Positions 16,462-25,532 are shown, numbered from the stretch's first letter. The stretch: DNA of 45,203 bases from an uncultured Bacteroidota bacterium (GCA_903837285.1 CAILUD010000224.1:1-45203); one strand, 5' to 3'. Translations and numbers: made by a program. Notes: generated by a model from the letters alone, not told the origin.

Positions 16462-17298
16462 TTATTGTTTAATTGTGCTTAATTTAAGACCAACAGGGTT
16501 TAAGGAATTTATTTCTTTTCTTACAACTCTTGATAATATTGGTAATTTCCATGCATTAGGAAGTAACATCATTAAAACCCAGTTAAGTTTATTTAATATA
16601 CCAGGTAAAATAAGTGAGTCTCTTTTTAGTAATTGTTTTATTGCAATTCTTGCTAATTCTTGAGGGCTAACTTGTCCTATTTTTCCGAAGAATCCTTGTT
16701 TCTCAATTCTAGCTGTAACATCAGCATTAGTTTTAACTGGTCCGGGGTGAATTACACTTACAAAAACATTTGTGCCTTTTAGTTCTTCGTGTAATCCTCT
16801 TGAGAAAGAATAAATAAATGCTTTTGATGCAGGGTATACTGTTTTAAATGCGAAAGGTGAGAAGGAAGCCATACTTGCAACATTTAATATATATGACTTG
16901 TCTTGTTTTTTTAGTTCTGGTAACATTAATCTGGTAAGTAATGATGTAGTTCTCACATTTACCTGAATAATGTTATCAATGTATTCTGGTGTTGCGCTTT
17001 CAAATGCTTTTGTACCGCCAATACCTGCATTATTTATTAAAATATTTACCGAGTAATTTGAAATTGCCCATTTTGCAACATCGTACACAGAATCATATTG
17101 GTAGAAATCAGTTTCAAAGTATTTAGCATCTACGTTGTATTTATTTTGAATTTCTGTGCAAAAATCAGCCAATCCTTCTCCTTTTAATGACACAAGTAAT
17201 AAATTAATGTTTTTAGATGCAAGCTCATGTGCCATTGCTTTACCAATGCCCTGACTAGCTCCAGTCAATAGGGCATATTTTTTATTTTGATTTTTCAT
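16462..17298 (-). CDS. Short-chain dehydrogenase/reductase (SDR)
   Basis: A 278-residue classical SDR. The cofactor-binding motif TGASQGIGKAMA (about 14-25), the NNAG motif, the catalytic Ser in the LNVASMA region and Y-x3-K in YPASKAF are all present, so it should be an active NAD(P)-dependent oxidoreductase. A hydrophobic stretch near the C terminus (LNWVLMMLLPNAWKLP) could bind membrane or lipid. This layout resembles DltE/17-beta-HSD-like SDRs. It lies 20 bases after the START-domain gene. It might supply a ketoreduction step, but nothing links it directly to the ketosynthase cluster 8 kb away. Confidence 0.85.
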   Translation of the reverse strand: MKNQNKKYALLTGASQGIGKAMAHELASKNINLLLVSLKGEGLADFCTEIQNKYNVDAKYFETDFYQYDSVYDVAKWAISNYSVNILINNAGIGGTKAFESATPEYIDNIIQVNVRTTSLLTRLMLPELKKQDKSYILNVASMASFSPFAFKTVYPASKAFIYSFSRGLHEELKGTNVFVSVIHPGPVKTNADVTARIEKQGFFGKIGQVSPQELARIAIKQLLKRDSLILPGILNKLNWVLMMLLPNAWKLPILSRVVRKEINSLNPVGLKLSTIKQ

Positions 17299-17318
17299 TA
17301 TGTTTATTTTAGATATTG

Positions 17319-17948
17319 TTATATTGAAATTATTACTTTTAGTTTTAGTAGATTTCTTAAAAATGCACCCCTAACAATAGGATCCATTATAAACCTTGGA
17401 AATTCAGGAGGAGTTTTTGAAATTGCTGAAAGAGAGACGAATATATGTCCGTTGCCTATGTCAGCGATTTTCCATGTCGCTTTGTAATCTATTAATCTTT
17501 TTACACTTTTCTTTAAAGGTAAAGCATTTTCTTTACTTACCATTTCTATTGTTGCGTACTTTGGGTTGTTGTAAATTAATTTTGAAACAGCAACCATATC
17601 TCTGTTTTCAATTGGCCATGGCAGCGAAAAGTAAGTATATGATGACCATTCTTTTTCAGATTCTTTATTAATAAGATATGCATCACTTACATTTTCCATC
17701 CATATTTTTGTTTTGGAGGGATCGTTAAGTGTATTTAAAACAGAGTTCATTGTACCTGTTATTACCATTTCTCCTTTACGTTCTTTTACGAAAACGTTGT
17801 TAGAGACATTTACCCATCTTTCATAAATGGTAATACCAGATTTTGATTCAATTTTTTCCCAGTTTTCGGCAGCTATTAAATTACTGCTTGTAACCATAAC
17901 AAATAGTAATATTGCCGCTCCTGTTTTTTTTAATTTTGAAGTGTTCAT
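17319..17948 (-). CDS. START-domain lipid-binding protein, exported
   Basis: A 209-residue protein with a signal peptide (about 1-27) followed by a START/SRPBCC-like domain covering the rest. The typical features are an early W-x-x-IESKSGITIYER strand, the central WMENVSDAYLI segment, ENRDMV in the middle, and a C-terminal amphipathic helix around PRFIMDPIVRGAFLRNLL. START domains enclose a hydrophobic ligand such as a lipid or sterol-like molecule. It is first in a minus-strand operon with two oxidoreductases. Because it is probably periplasmic and the SDRs cytoplasmic, it may carry their product or precursor; that is inference. Confidence 0.8.
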   Translation of the reverse strand: MNTSKLKKTGAAILLFVMVTSSNLIAAENWEKIESKSGITIYERWVNVSNNVFVKERKGEMVITGTMNSVLNTLNDPSKTKIWMENVSDAYLINKESEKEWSSYTYFSLPWPIENRDMVAVSKLIYNNPKYATIEMVSKENALPLKKSVKRLIDYKATWKIADIGNGHIFVSLSAISKTPPEFPRFIMDPIVRGAFLRNLLKLKVIISI

Positions 17949-17985
17949 ACGAATTATTTTTTTAGTTTATAATTCTATGACAATC

Positions 17986-17993
17986 CAAAATTA
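17986..17993 (-). promoter_or_regulatory. Possible -7 box before the START-domain operon
   Basis: On the minus strand the sequence is TAATTTTG, matching TAnnTTTG, about 38 bases upstream of the START gene's ATG. No TTG is seen at the -33 distance. Confidence 0.4.
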
Positions 17994-18070
17994 TTTTACC
18001 CCTATTCTAATCTTAATTTTTTTAATCTAGAGAAAAAGGAATTTGCAATGTCTTTCAAATACAGACTTAT

Positions 18071-18106
18071 AACAAAAAAAAACAGTCATGTCGGAAGACA
18101 TGACTG
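18071..18106 (-). terminator. Intrinsic terminator after the glycogen operon
   Basis: A perfect 10-bp stem, CAGTCATGTC (18083-18092) with GACATGACTG (18097-18106) around a 4-base loop, is followed on the minus strand by a run of about nine T. It ends the three-gene operon that starts at 22826 and insulates the START operon downstream. Confidence 0.9.
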
Positions 18107-18140
18107 CATTATTTTTGTATATATATAAAAAGATTACGCT

Positions 18141-19574
18141 TTATTTTTTAGAAACTGTTTTTTTAGTTTTAGCTTTTGTTGCAGTTTTTGGTTTTACTTC
18201 AGATTTTACCTTTGCTTTCGGTTTTTTTGTAACAGTTGCCTTCTTTACAGTTTTCTTTTTTACCGTCTTTTTAGGATCTTTTACCATTTCGGGCATTAGC
18301 AGTTCAGCTCCGGGCCTGATAATAGTTGAAGGTTTAAATATTGAAACAACTTTCTTTCTCTCAACAAAAGGAGAAACAACAGCTGGTTCTGAGATTCTGT
18401 TTAAGCGAATTTCAAAATCGCTTAAAATATTCATGTAGTTAATAAATGCTTCGTAAGGAGTATCGTATGGATTAAAATATTTATGTACATCACCATCGCT
18501 AAACCACTTAGTACATTGATAATAAAAATGGTCAGATGTTTGTAAATAACGCCAGTCGCGAAGAAGGTCAGGATCATCTACAAGCCTCATTCTATCTGCC
18601 ATGTTGTACAGATTATCAAAAGCATCATCTTGTAATTCGTTTCCAAGCCAAGCTGTTAAATCTCTTTCCTCATCGGCCCATGAAATAGGGTATGGAACAT
18701 GAATTGCAGAAACTGGATCGAAACGGTCGGCAACTTCAGAAGGAGTCATAAACTCAAAATTTGAATTCGAGAAAACCTGTCTTGGTAAATGCCTCATAAA
18801 TTCAAAAATTCCTGTTTCTTCCCATTGGTGTTCACCAAAAGTTTCATAATCCATAAACAAGTTTACCATTTCTTGTTTCGGATCAATTTCATTTAACCAG
18901 TTTACATATTTTTCTGTAGTAAGTGGCCAATCGCTCCATCCTTTATTCGAAAAACGGAAAGCAATATCATCACTCATTCTAAAATTCTTTAAAAGAACTT
19001 TTAATTTAGGATTAATAGCATTGCAGTATAAAAAGTTAGGCGATTTCCATCCTAAAACATGTTTTGCACCTTCGGTTAAAATTGCTTTAAAACCCATTTC
19101 GGCAGCCATTACTCCAATTTCATCGCTGTATATGAGCTCGGTGTTACGAAATGATGTAGGTCTTACTCCAAATAGTCTTTCTATTTTTTTACTGTGTAGT
19201 GTTACCTGATTTACAAATTCTTCTTTGTTACGAAGTGCAGAAAGGCTATGTGAATATGTTTCAGCAAGTATTTCAACACAACCCGTAGATACTAATCTTT
19301 TAAAACTTTCGATTACTTCAGGAGCGTACATTTCAAATTGATCAAGAGCAGTGCCCGAAATAGAATAGCTAATACGAAATCTGTTTCCGTATTCCTGAAT
19401 TAAATCATACATAAGTTGATTAGTTGGCAAATAACATTTATCTGCAACTTTTCGCATAATTGTACGATTTGCAAAATCATCGTAGTAATGGTGATCGTTA
19501 CCAATATCGAAAAAACGATACCGGCGTAGTCTGAAAGGTTGGTGTACCTGAAAATAAAAACAAATGGTTCTCAT
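18141..19574 (-). CDS. Glycoside hydrolase family 57 (alpha-amylase-like) with basic tail
   Basis: A 477-residue GH57 enzyme, cleaving or remodelling alpha-glucans. The N terminus shows FYFQVHQPFRLRR, the family's HQP motif. The nucleophile region is probably FRNTELIYSDEIG and the acid/base region FMDYETFGEHQW, matching the family's DYExxGEH signature. No signal peptide is present, so it acts on internal glycogen. The last 50 residues are a Lys/Thr/Ala/Pro-rich tail (KKTVKKKTVKKATVTKK and similar units), unlike the catalytic domain and reminiscent of histone-H1-like tails. It begins 5 bases after the glycosyltransferase gene and is last in the operon. Confidence 0.9.
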   Translation of the reverse strand: MRTICFYFQVHQPFRLRRYRFFDIGNDHHYYDDFANRTIMRKVADKCYLPTNQLMYDLIQEYGNRFRISYSISGTALDQFEMYAPEVIESFKRLVSTGCVEILAETYSHSLSALRNKEEFVNQVTLHSKKIERLFGVRPTSFRNTELIYSDEIGVMAAEMGFKAILTEGAKHVLGWKSPNFLYCNAINPKLKVLLKNFRMSDDIAFRFSNKGWSDWPLTTEKYVNWLNEIDPKQEMVNLFMDYETFGEHQWEETGIFEFMRHLPRQVFSNSNFEFMTPSEVADRFDPVSAIHVPYPISWADEERDLTAWLGNELQDDAFDNLYNMADRMRLVDDPDLLRDWRYLQTSDHFYYQCTKWFSDGDVHKYFNPYDTPYEAFINYMNILSDFEIRLNRISEPAVVSPFVERKKVVSIFKPSTIIRPGAELLMPEMVKDPKKTVKKKTVKKATVTKKPKAKVKSEVKPKTATKAKTKKTVSKK

Positions 19575-19579
19575 TATAA

Positions 19580-20869
19580 TTAGTTTAGAGTTCCTGCTAC
19601 TGATTCATATACTTTTTTTACATTTTTGGCCGAATTATCCCACTTCAAATTGTCAACTTCTTCGCGGCCATGATTACGGAACATTTTTGATAGTCCCTGA
19701 TAGTTTAACAAACCATAGATAGCATCTGATAATGCATCTACATCCCAGAAATCAACTTTTACTGCATATTTTAAAACTTCTGCAACACCAGATTGTTTCG
19801 AAATGATAACAGGCACACTGGATCTCATTGCTTCAAGCGGAGAAATTCCAAATGGTTCTGAAACAGATGGCATAACATATACATCACTTATTGAAAATAA
19901 ACGGTCAACATCTTCACCTTTTAAAAATCCGGCAAATTGGAAACGGTTACTTATTCCAAGCTGACCAACACGACGAATCATTCTATAAAGCATGTCGCCA
20001 CTTCCTGCCATAACAAAACGTACATTACTGTCTTTTTGAAGCACCATATTTGCTGCTTCCACAAAATAATCGGGACCTTTTTGATATGTTATGCGTCCTA
20101 AAAATGTAACAAGTTTTTCTGGAAATCCTTTATTTTGAATTATATCATCGTTTCCTAAATTTTCAACAGCATTGTGAACGGTTATAACTTTATCGGGATG
20201 AATACCATATCTTTCAATAACAATATTTCGGGTTAGGTGACTAACAGTTATAACTCTGTCAGCTATTTCCATTCCCTTTTTTTCAATATCAAAAACATAT
20301 TGATTTACATTTTCGCCACTTCTGTCAAATTCTGTTGCATGAACATGAATTACCAAAGGTTTACCCGAAGCCTTTTTTGCTGCAATTCCAGCTGGATAAG
20401 TTAACCAGTCGTGTGCATGTATAACATCGTGCTGATTTTCTTTTGCTAAAACAGAAGCTACTAAAGCATATCTGCTAACTTCTTCGTATAAATCCTGTCC
20501 GTATTTTCCAGAAAATTTATATTTAGCTCTGAAAACATTTTCGCTAGTTGTTATATTTTCTAATTTGCTCTCCTGAATCATTTTTTTAAAATCCTGAGGA
20601 GTAACATAAGGCACTAAATTTGATCCGATTTCGTAATATTTAATATTTTTCCAGTATTCGTCATAGGAAAAATTTCTTTCATTAATTTCTACTTCACCTG
20701 CATCAAGAAGAAATGCAGAGCGATTATCCTCGTCACCAAAAAGTCGTGGAACAACAAAAACGATGTCTAGTCCATGTTTGGCAAGCCCCTTAACGAGCCC
20801 ATAACAAGCTGTTCCAAGTCCGCCGGTAATATGCGGAGGAAACTCCCAACCAAACATTAGTACTTTCAT
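19580..20869 (-). CDS. GT4-type glycosyltransferase, glycogen-synthase-like
   Basis: A 429-residue GT-B glycosyltransferase. The N terminus, MKVLMFGWEFPPHITGGLGTA, carries a GGLG nucleotide-sugar loop like that of starch/glycogen synthases. The C-terminal domain has FLGRITYQKGPDYFVEA and the E-x7-E donor-binding motif in PSVSEPFGISPLEAM. With a debranching enzyme before it and a GH57 after it, it probably elongates glycogen or another storage alpha-glucan, making it the synthase of the operon. The gaps to its neighbours are 7 and 5 bases. No classic GT5 glgA is present in the window. Confidence 0.85.
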   Translation of the reverse strand: MKVLMFGWEFPPHITGGLGTACYGLVKGLAKHGLDIVFVVPRLFGDEDNRSAFLLDAGEVEINERNFSYDEYWKNIKYYEIGSNLVPYVTPQDFKKMIQESKLENITTSENVFRAKYKFSGKYGQDLYEEVSRYALVASVLAKENQHDVIHAHDWLTYPAGIAAKKASGKPLVIHVHATEFDRSGENVNQYVFDIEKKGMEIADRVITVSHLTRNIVIERYGIHPDKVITVHNAVENLGNDDIIQNKGFPEKLVTFLGRITYQKGPDYFVEAANMVLQKDSNVRFVMAGSGDMLYRMIRRVGQLGISNRFQFAGFLKGEDVDRLFSISDVYVMPSVSEPFGISPLEAMRSSVPVIISKQSGVAEVLKYAVKVDFWDVDALSDAIYGLLNYQGLSKMFRNHGREEVDNLKWDNSAKNVKKVYESVAGTLN

Positions 20870-20876
20870 ATTCTAT

Positions 20877-22826
20877 CTATTCCTCTTTAAACTGTTCAAT
20901 CATCATTTTTATTCTAAGTAATTCGGCAACACTCCATGCCTGCGAAACGGTTCCATTAGGATGATGAGGTGGATCGCCATCATAAATTTCGCTTATAGAA
21001 CCAATTCCATGAATTACCATATCTTCTTCAAAGCCATTATATATTTTTTCAATTAAGCCAACACCTGCGCTTCCGTGAATTCGCAAATACCCTTCAGCAA
21101 AATGCCCTAACAACCAAGGCCAAACGGTGCCCTGATGGTAAGAACTGTCGCGTTGATTTTGGTCACCTTGGTAAATCCCAACATAATTAGAATCCTTAGG
21201 AGAAAGTGTTCTTAATCCTTTTGGTGTTAATAATTCCTTTTTAACAATATCTAAAATAGATTTCTTAATTTCTTCGTTTTCAATAATACAATATGGTAAA
21301 GATGTCGCAAAAACCTGATTTGGTCTCATGCTCCAATCTTTAGTTTCGTATTCACAACAATCTGCCAAATATCCTTTAGTTGGATCCCAGAAAGTATCTA
21401 AAAAAGATTTTTGAATTAATTCTGGAATACCAATCCATTCTAAAATAAATTTTCGGTCCTGTGCTATTTTTGCAGCTGTTAAACTAAACATAATAGCGTT
21501 ATACCATAAAGCATTAATTTCAACAGCAAATCCTCTGCGAGGTGTTACGGGTTTTCCTGCAACAACTGCATCCATCCATGTTAATGCAGTACCAGGTGCG
21601 CCTTGCCATAGCAGACCATTTTCGTGCATTTTAATATTAAAATCTGTTCCATTTCTGAATTCAGAAAGTATTTTCTTGATTTTTTTGCCATATTCCTTCC
21701 AGACGTGTTTATGACAACGTGCAAATTCACAATATTGCTGTAACGACCAGAAAAACCATAAAGGAGCATCTACAGAATTATAACAAGGATTATCAGCAGA
21801 TCCGGCATTTGGAAAAAATCCACCTTTAAGTTCAGTAAGCATTGTGTCAATTACAGCCTTACATGTTTTTAAATCTCCAAGTGGCAGTGTTAGGCCAGGC
21901 AGTGAAATAAAAGTATCTCTTCCCCAGCGGCCAAACCATGGAAAACCTGCAATTACTTCTGTTCTCTTATTTTTATTTACAATAAATTGCTGAGCTGAGT
22001 TTATTAAACAATTTTCAAAATTATCGCGTGGAATTCTACCACTAAGTTCTTTGTTAAATTGTCTGTTTAAAGTTTGAGTTACTGCAATGTTAGTACTTGC
22101 AGAAAAAATAATGGTTTCTCCCTTTTTTATAGGAATTTCAAAATATCCCGGAACATATAAATCTTCATGAAAATCGTAACCTCTGTTTTGTTCTTCAAGA
22201 TACTCTACATTGTAATACCAATGTGGAACTGGAATATATTCTGGCTTTTTTGAAAACTGCATAAAAAGCGAAGGATAACCAGTGTACATTTTTACTTTTA
22301 CTCCATTTACTACAGAAGTAAATTTTGTATTTACATCAAGATTTGCTTTGCTTAATGCGTGAATGTTTCTGTAAGCTAAAAATGGTTTAAACCTTAATTT
22401 AGTTGGTGAGTGCGCATCAATAAGTGTGTAACGAATTAACATTCGTTCTTCATTTGTAACTAAAAGCATTTCTTTTTTTAAAACAACACCACCAACTCTA
22501 TAAATGGTATTCATAACTGGATCGGTGTCAAAATCACGAATATATTTATGTCCTTTTGGTTCGTAAACGCCAGGGAATTTATGTATTCCAAGATTAAACG
22601 ATTCTCCGTGTTGAATTACAGTTTCGTCGAGTGATGAAAGTAAAACATGGGTTCCACCATCAATATGATCAAGAGGGCAAGCAAGTAAAGCGTGGTATTT
22701 ACGTGTGTTACAACCTACTATAGTTGTAAATGCGTAGGAGCCTGCGCGGTTTGACCTTAGAACTTCTCGTTTTAGCGAATATTCTAAGTTAATTAATTGA
22801 GTTTTATCAAATTTAATGTACCCCAT
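20877..22826 (-). CDS. Glycogen debranching enzyme (amylo-alpha-1,6-glucosidase type)
   Basis: A 649-residue enzyme with an N-terminal beta-rich GDE domain (about 1-250) and a C-terminal (alpha/alpha)6-barrel catalytic domain (about 275-645). Characteristic motifs include FPWFGRWGRDTFISLPGL, with catalytic acid Asp in GRDT, and SYHQGTVWPWLLGHFAEGY near the end. It removes alpha-1,6 branch stubs from glycogen in the cytoplasm; no signal peptide is seen. It is first in an operon with a GT4 synthase-like enzyme and a GH57 enzyme, an arrangement well known in Bacteroidota. The start ATG at 22826 is about 85 bases from a good promoter. Confidence 0.93.
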   Translation of the reverse strand: MGYIKFDKTQLINLEYSLKREVLRSNRAGSYAFTTIVGCNTRKYHALLACPLDHIDGGTHVLLSSLDETVIQHGESFNLGIHKFPGVYEPKGHKYIRDFDTDPVMNTIYRVGGVVLKKEMLLVTNEERMLIRYTLIDAHSPTKLRFKPFLAYRNIHALSKANLDVNTKFTSVVNGVKVKMYTGYPSLFMQFSKKPEYIPVPHWYYNVEYLEEQNRGYDFHEDLYVPGYFEIPIKKGETIIFSASTNIAVTQTLNRQFNKELSGRIPRDNFENCLINSAQQFIVNKNKRTEVIAGFPWFGRWGRDTFISLPGLTLPLGDLKTCKAVIDTMLTELKGGFFPNAGSADNPCYNSVDAPLWFFWSLQQYCEFARCHKHVWKEYGKKIKKILSEFRNGTDFNIKMHENGLLWQGAPGTALTWMDAVVAGKPVTPRRGFAVEINALWYNAIMFSLTAAKIAQDRKFILEWIGIPELIQKSFLDTFWDPTKGYLADCCEYETKDWSMRPNQVFATSLPYCIIENEEIKKSILDIVKKELLTPKGLRTLSPKDSNYVGIYQGDQNQRDSSYHQGTVWPWLLGHFAEGYLRIHGSAGVGLIEKIYNGFEEDMVIHGIGSISEIYDGDPPHHPNGTVSQAWSVAELLRIKMMIEQFKEE

Positions 22827-22910
22827 ATCTGTGTACTAATAAAATCGAGAATTTTGTTTGTTAGTTAAATAAATCTTTAATGCTAAAATTAATAGTTTTA
22901 AAAATTTTTA

Positions 22911-22940
22911 CAAAAGTATGAAAAAATGTCCGTTTGTCAA
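22911..22940 (-). promoter_or_regulatory. Promoter of the glycogen operon
   Basis: On the minus strand TTG (22940-22938) is followed after 19 bases by TACTTTTG (22918-22911), matching the Bacteroidota -33/-7 pattern. It gives a leader of about 80 bases ahead of the debranching enzyme gene. Confidence 0.7.
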
Positions 22941-22975
22941 GGTTAACAAATCATTAATATTAAAAAAACAGCATT

Positions 22976-23953
22976 TTAATGGAAATTAAAAAAGTCTTTT
23001 TCGGTCTTAAAATCTAAACAACTAAGCTTATCGCCTAAGATACAGGCTTTTGTAAAGTTAACGTGTCTAAAGTTTTTATACTCTTCTGTTTCTGTAAAAA
23101 ACGGTTTATGTTGCATAGCACGTTTTAACTCTTCAATTTCTTTAATAAAACCGATAGTTTCTGAATTAAAAAAGGCATTACAGAACTTTTCCCAAATATA
23201 TTCAATTGCTTTTGAAGAAGGATGAATCATGTCGTCTGCATAAAATCTGTAATCCCGAAGTTCATCAATTAATATTTCAAAAGCGGGGAAATAAAAAATA
23301 TTTGAGTTTTTTTCTTGAATATTATGTAATGCTGAAAACAATAATGATTTGCTAACAGTATTTGCATGATGCCCATCTTTTAAATGCCTTACTGGGCTTA
23401 CAGTAAATATTATTTTAATATGTGGATTTATTCTTTTTGAAATATCAATAATTGAATTTATTGAACCAATAATTTCAGTTAAAGTTAAAAGTCTTCTTGT
23501 AAATTTACTTGCAGGGGTTTTATGGCAATTAGAAACAATAATATTTTTTTCAATATGCTCATATATCCAAGAAGTTCCAAGAGTGATGAAAATATAATCA
23601 GTTTTTTGCAAGAAGTCATGTGAAACTGAAAGGCATTTATTAATATTATCTAAAGTAGTATTTAAATCAGTATCACTAAAACGACTATGATGATAAAAAC
23701 TTTTCCAAACTCCTTTTTCGTTAAAGAGATCATCCTGTGTAAAGTTTTTATTATTTTCTAAAATTTCAAAACTGTTTTGTATAGATACCGGATTATAAAT
23801 AATGCCAAATGGGTTGCAGTTAATATTGAATTTTGCTGATCTTAATTTTTCTCCAATACTCTCGGTAAAGCAAGAGCCCATTAAGAATATTTGATTATTA
23901 TGGCAGAGTTTTTCTGGAAAAGAACTTTTTTCTACATTAGTTTGAAGATTCAT
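22976..23953 (-). CDS. GSCFA-domain protein
   Basis: A 325-residue protein named for its signature: the sequence GSCFTES (about 26-32) near the N terminus matches the GSCFA motif. Other family blocks are visible: the ITLGTSWIYEH segment, TVSPVRHLKDG, and YFPAFEILIDELRDYRFYADDMIHPS near the middle. This layout is SGNH-hydrolase-like, with the Ser of GSCF and the DDMIHPS motif as likely catalytic residues. No signal peptide is seen. The substrate is unknown for the family; an esterase or acyl-transfer role is a guess. It is a single gene, divergent from the membrane-protein gene at 24085. Confidence 0.9.
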   Translation of the reverse strand: MNLQTNVEKSSFPEKLCHNNQIFLMGSCFTESIGEKLRSAKFNINCNPFGIIYNPVSIQNSFEILENNKNFTQDDLFNEKGVWKSFYHHSRFSDTDLNTTLDNINKCLSVSHDFLQKTDYIFITLGTSWIYEHIEKNIIVSNCHKTPASKFTRRLLTLTEIIGSINSIIDISKRINPHIKIIFTVSPVRHLKDGHHANTVSKSLLFSALHNIQEKNSNIFYFPAFEILIDELRDYRFYADDMIHPSSKAIEYIWEKFCNAFFNSETIGFIKEIEELKRAMQHKPFFTETEEYKNFRHVNFTKACILGDKLSCLDFKTEKDFFNFH

Positions 23954-24016
23954 AGCTTTTTTTTTGTAAAAGTAGAAAAATCTGACTTTTCTACTAACAC
24001 ATTTTAATAAAATCCA

Positions 24017-24047
24017 TTTGTTGACTAATGAAAATATGCTACTTTTG
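24017..24047 (+). promoter_or_regulatory. Promoter for the small membrane protein
   Basis: TTTG (24017-24020), 19 bases, then TACTTTTG (24040-24047) match the Bacteroidota consensus exactly. Transcription would start near 24053. An ATG at 24028 lies inside the promoter and cannot be the start codon, which favours ATG 24085. Confidence 0.75.
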
Positions 24048-24084
24048 TTTGACTAAAAAACAAAAATCAACAAAAGTAAATTTT

Positions 24085-24522
24085 ATGGAAGAGCAAGTTC
24101 AAAAATCAAAAGCTGGTAAAATTCTTGGTATTATTTCATTTGTTATAGCAATTATAGCATTATTAATTTCAGTTATTCCAATTTTAGGAACGTTTGGGAT
24201 TTTTATAGGAGTTCCTGCTTTAATTTTAGCAGTTATTGCATTAATATTGGCTATTAAAGGTAAAGGAAAAAAAGGACTTATTATTACAGCATTAATTTTA
24301 TCATTTATAGCAAATAGTGTTTCAGGATGGCAATTTTATTATGAGATGAATTCAATATCAGAAATTGAAAATTTAAGTAATTCATTAGACGAAGGACTAA
24401 ATAATGTTGACACAAAGTCTCTTGAAGATGAGTTGAATGATGCAATGAACCAATCTATGGATAGTTTGGGAGGCGATATCGACCAAATGCAACAAGGTTT
24501 GGATAGCATATCTGGAAAGTAA
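24085..24522 (+). CDS. Small membrane protein, DUF4190-like
   Basis: About 145 residues from ATG 24085 (an upstream in-frame ATG at 24028 lies within the promoter). After a short charged start there are two membrane segments, roughly 13-37 (ILGIISFVIAIIALLISVIP) and 40-62, then a conserved-looking KGKGKKGL turn and a third hydrophobic stretch. The C-terminal 60 residues are acidic and hydrophilic, rich in Asp, Leu, Ser and Asn. The pattern of alternating hydrophobic segments around G-K-G-K-K-G fits DUF4190-type proteins. The function is unknown. Confidence 0.75.
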   Translation: MEEQVQKSKAGKILGIISFVIAIIALLISVIPILGTFGIFIGVPALILAVIALILAIKGKGKKGLIITALILSFIANSVSGWQFYYEMNSISEIENLSNSLDEGLNNVDTKSLEDELNDAMNQSMDSLGGDIDQMQQGLDSISGK

Positions 24523-24577
24523 AATATTTTGAAAAGTAAGATAAAAATTTAAAATAAGTGTAGTGTTAAGTTTATAA

Positions 24578-24585
24578 TACTTTTG
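24578..24585 (+). promoter_or_regulatory. -7 box (TACTTTTG) before the YwqK-like lipoprotein gene
   Basis: TACTTTTG matches TAnnTTTG and lies 12 bases before ATG 24598, giving a very short leader. The TTG at 24583, an alternative start, lies within this box and is unlikely. No clear -33 element is visible. Confidence 0.4.
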
Positions 24586-24597
24586 ATAATTAATAAA

Positions 24598-25047
24598 ATG
24601 AAAAAGACTTTATTTTTTATAATTATTGCAGCTGTTTTATTTTCATGTGAAAAAAAAGGAGTCGAAAAACTTGATGCAAGTTACGATAATGGAAAGCCCG
24701 CAAAAGTAAGCTGGATTGATACAACTGCAGGGAAATCGGATACGCTAAAAAAGTTAGAGTATTATCCAAATGGAAATAAAAAAGTAGAAGGTGCTTTCAA
24801 AGAAAACTTACGTGATGGTAAATGGACTTATTGGTTTCAGGATGGAAAAATATGGAGTGAAGGTAATTTTAGAAAAGGAAAAAGCGATGGCATATTTAAT
24901 GTTTTTAATGAAGATGGAACAAAATATATGCAATCATGTTACAAGAATGGTGTTCCTGATGGTTGCTGGATTTTCTATGATAAAAACAAGAAAAAGAAAG
25001 AGGTTTATTTTAAAGATAATAAAGCAGTAAAGGAAGTAAATTTTTAA
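24598..25047 (+). CDS. MORN/YwqK-like repeat lipoprotein
   Basis: About 149 residues from ATG 24598. The N terminus is a lipoprotein signal ending in the lipobox LFSC, with Cys at about 17. The rest holds about four MORN-like repeats, recognised by units such as YPNGNKKVEGAFKENLRDGK, FQDGKIWSEGNFRKGKSDG and YKNGVPDGCWIFYDKN. Proteins of this type are often labelled toxin-antitoxin component YwqK, but the repeats are a general envelope motif. It is likely to be anchored in the inner or outer membrane. Its role is unknown. It lies just before the ketosynthase cluster and may or may not be cotranscribed with it. Confidence 0.8.
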   Translation: MKKTLFFIIIAAVLFSCEKKGVEKLDASYDNGKPAKVSWIDTTAGKSDTLKKLEYYPNGNKKVEGAFKENLRDGKWTYWFQDGKIWSEGNFRKGKSDGIFNVFNEDGTKYMQSCYKNGVPDGCWIFYDKNKKKKEVYFKDNKAVKEVNF

Positions 25048-25082
25048 AATTTCACATGGTTATGTATTTATAAAAATATTTA

Positions 25083-25523
25083 ATGTCGGATATAATAAAA
25101 AATAAGTTATTTGAAGTAGAATCAGAATTTCGTGTTAGGTTTAGCGAAGTTGATTCTATGCGGGTTGTATGGCATGGTAATTATTTAAAATATTTGGAAG
25201 ATGGTCGCGAGGCTTTTGGTAGTAAATATGGTTTAGGTTATATGGATTTCTTTAATAATGGGATGGTTACCCCTTTGGTTTCAATAGAATGTAATTATAA
25301 ACGTCCGCTTTATTATGGCGATACTGGAATAATTACTACAAGATATATCGATACTGATGCTGCAAAGCTTGTGTTTGAATATACTATTTATAACAAAGAG
25401 ACAAAAGAAATACTTTCCACTGCAAAAAGTATTCAGGTTTTTTTAAATGCTGATAGAGAATTACTTTTAACTTTTCCAGAATTCTTTTTAAACTGGAAAA
25501 GAAAAATGGGCATAATATTATAA
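25083..25523 (+). CDS. Acyl-CoA/acyl-ACP thioesterase, hotdog fold
   Basis: A 146-residue single hotdog domain of the YbgC/FadM type. The active-site region FSEVDSMRVVWHGNYLKYLE corresponds to the family's D-x-x-G-x-V-x-H-x-x-Y-x-x-x-F-E, with Asp, His and Tyr kept but the Gly replaced by Arg. It would hydrolyse or transfer an acyl group from ACP or CoA. It opens the ketosynthase operon, 9 bases before the next gene. A thioesterase at this place fits release or editing of the polyene/fatty-acyl chain. No individual promoter is evident. Confidence 0.85.
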   Translation: MSDIIKNKLFEVESEFRVRFSEVDSMRVVWHGNYLKYLEDGREAFGSKYGLGYMDFFNNGMVTPLVSIECNYKRPLYYGDTGIITTRYIDTDAAKLVFEYTIYNKETKEILSTAKSIQVFLNADRELLLTFPEFFLNWKRKMGIIL

Positions 25524-25532
25524 CAATAAATA

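Noticed and set aside
24028..24084. ATG 24028 as the start of the small membrane protein
   Set aside because: It lies between the -33 and -7 elements of a good promoter, so it cannot be in the transcript; ATG 24085 fits.
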